Positions 40,219 to 40,363 of a DNA stretch of 40,363 bases are shown piece by piece. The position numbers and the translations under genes were made by a program. The stretch comes from Nostoc sp. TH1S01 (lineage in GTDB: Bacteria > Cyanobacteriota > Cyanobacteriia > Cyanobacteriales > Nostocaceae): assembly GCA_018993265.1 (NCBI GenBank), contig JAGKSW010000074.1:1-40363 (forward strand). The letters are read 5' to 3'. The notes below the pieces were generated by a model. That model was not told where the DNA came from and made no database searches. It worked only from the letters and a program-made list of their open reading frames with translations. The first letter of the stretch is position 1; the number at the start of each line of letters is the position of its first letter.

Positions 40219-40363
40219 TTAAAAATAACATATAGACTTTGGTTTAACTGGGCAATTTTTGCCCTTAATTAGATTGTCTGACAGGTCAACTAATCTCAAT
40301 TTATTTAAAGGAGATAAAGGTTGAATATTGCTTATTTGATTCCGCGACAGGTAGAGTGTTGTA
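40219..40363 (-). CDS. Leucine-rich-repeat protein, 3' part (cut by window edge)
   Basis: The minus-strand frame reads TTLYLSRNQISNIQPLSPLN then LRLVDLSDNLIKGKNCPVKP and ends KSICYF and stop (40221-40219). These are two leucine-rich repeats and a Cys-containing C-terminal cap of the kind found in cyanobacterial exported LRR proteins. The first residues (TTLYL) mirror the last ones visible at base 1 (TTLDL), consistent with a gene split inside its repeat array by the linearisation point. Confidence 0.7.
   Translation of the reverse strand, partial: TTLYLSRNQISNIQPLSPLNKLRLVDLSDNLIKGKNCPVKPKSICYF

Overview
The window looks like a plasmid of a filamentous, Nostoc-type cyanobacterium. Evidence: GCGATCGC (HIP1) octamers recur (about 528, 2187, 9027, 27471, 31863, 33618, 33648, 37262, 37727, 39353), and gene families typical of these bacteria are present (glycine-rich RRM protein with rpsU, secreted leucine-rich-repeat protein, pentapeptide-repeat and NACHT proteins). 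Replication, partition and mobilisation genes are all here. The left edge holds the 5' part and the right edge the 3' part of what looks like one minus-strand leucine-rich-repeat gene, so the replicon is probably circular, about 40.4 kb plus a short missing repeat stretch.

Layout. 0-3.7 kb: LRR gene start, an unknown gene, and a MobV relaxase with a toprim-like C-terminus. 3.5-6.7 kb: an actin-like parM operon between two sets of 11-bp-phased repeats, then a FinO-like gene. 6.7-9.6 kb: recombinase remnant, APH-type kinase, rpsU and an RRM protein whose ribosome-binding site lies in a perfect hairpin arm, and an unknown gene. 9.6-12.2 kb: ParA/ribbon-helix-helix partition pair and a VapBC-like pair. 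One palindrome (TCTGG-GTAT-CCAGA) stands upstream of both operons and is also built into the coding repeats of the parB-like gene. 12.3-16.3 kb: a probable RiPP operon (38-aa Cys-rich precursor, PqqD-like/M50 membrane protease, TPR protein). 15.9-19.2 kb: tyrosine integrase with several copies of integrase 3' ends flanking cargo genes, one a GHMP sugar kinase. 19.2-21.8 kb: GT11 fucosyltransferase-like and GT1 glycosyltransferases. 21.8-22.8 kb: insertion-sequence debris with a 325-bp miniature element. 22.8-29.8 kb: NACHT-HEAT NTPase, pentapeptide-repeat membrane protein and an orphan response regulator. 30.0-35.6 kb: nine-gene operon from a second actin-like ATPase to a membrane-anchored FtsK/VirD4-like ATPase. 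35.9-39.3 kb: small DNA-binding protein and a primase/VapE-type replication protein whose linker is coded by GGTGGAAC iterons.

How it fits together. The rep gene with internal iterons probably drives replication. Three candidate segregation modules (two actin-type, one ParA-type) suggest a mosaic or fused plasmid. The relaxase suggests mobilisation; no VirB4 or pilus genes are present. The most novel candidates are the Cys-rich peptide operon, the NACHT/pentapeptide pair sharing an eight-residue G-D-N-N repeat, the actin/translocase operon, and two cases of DNA-binding sites written into protein-coding repeats. Names come from reading motifs by eye; no database search was run.
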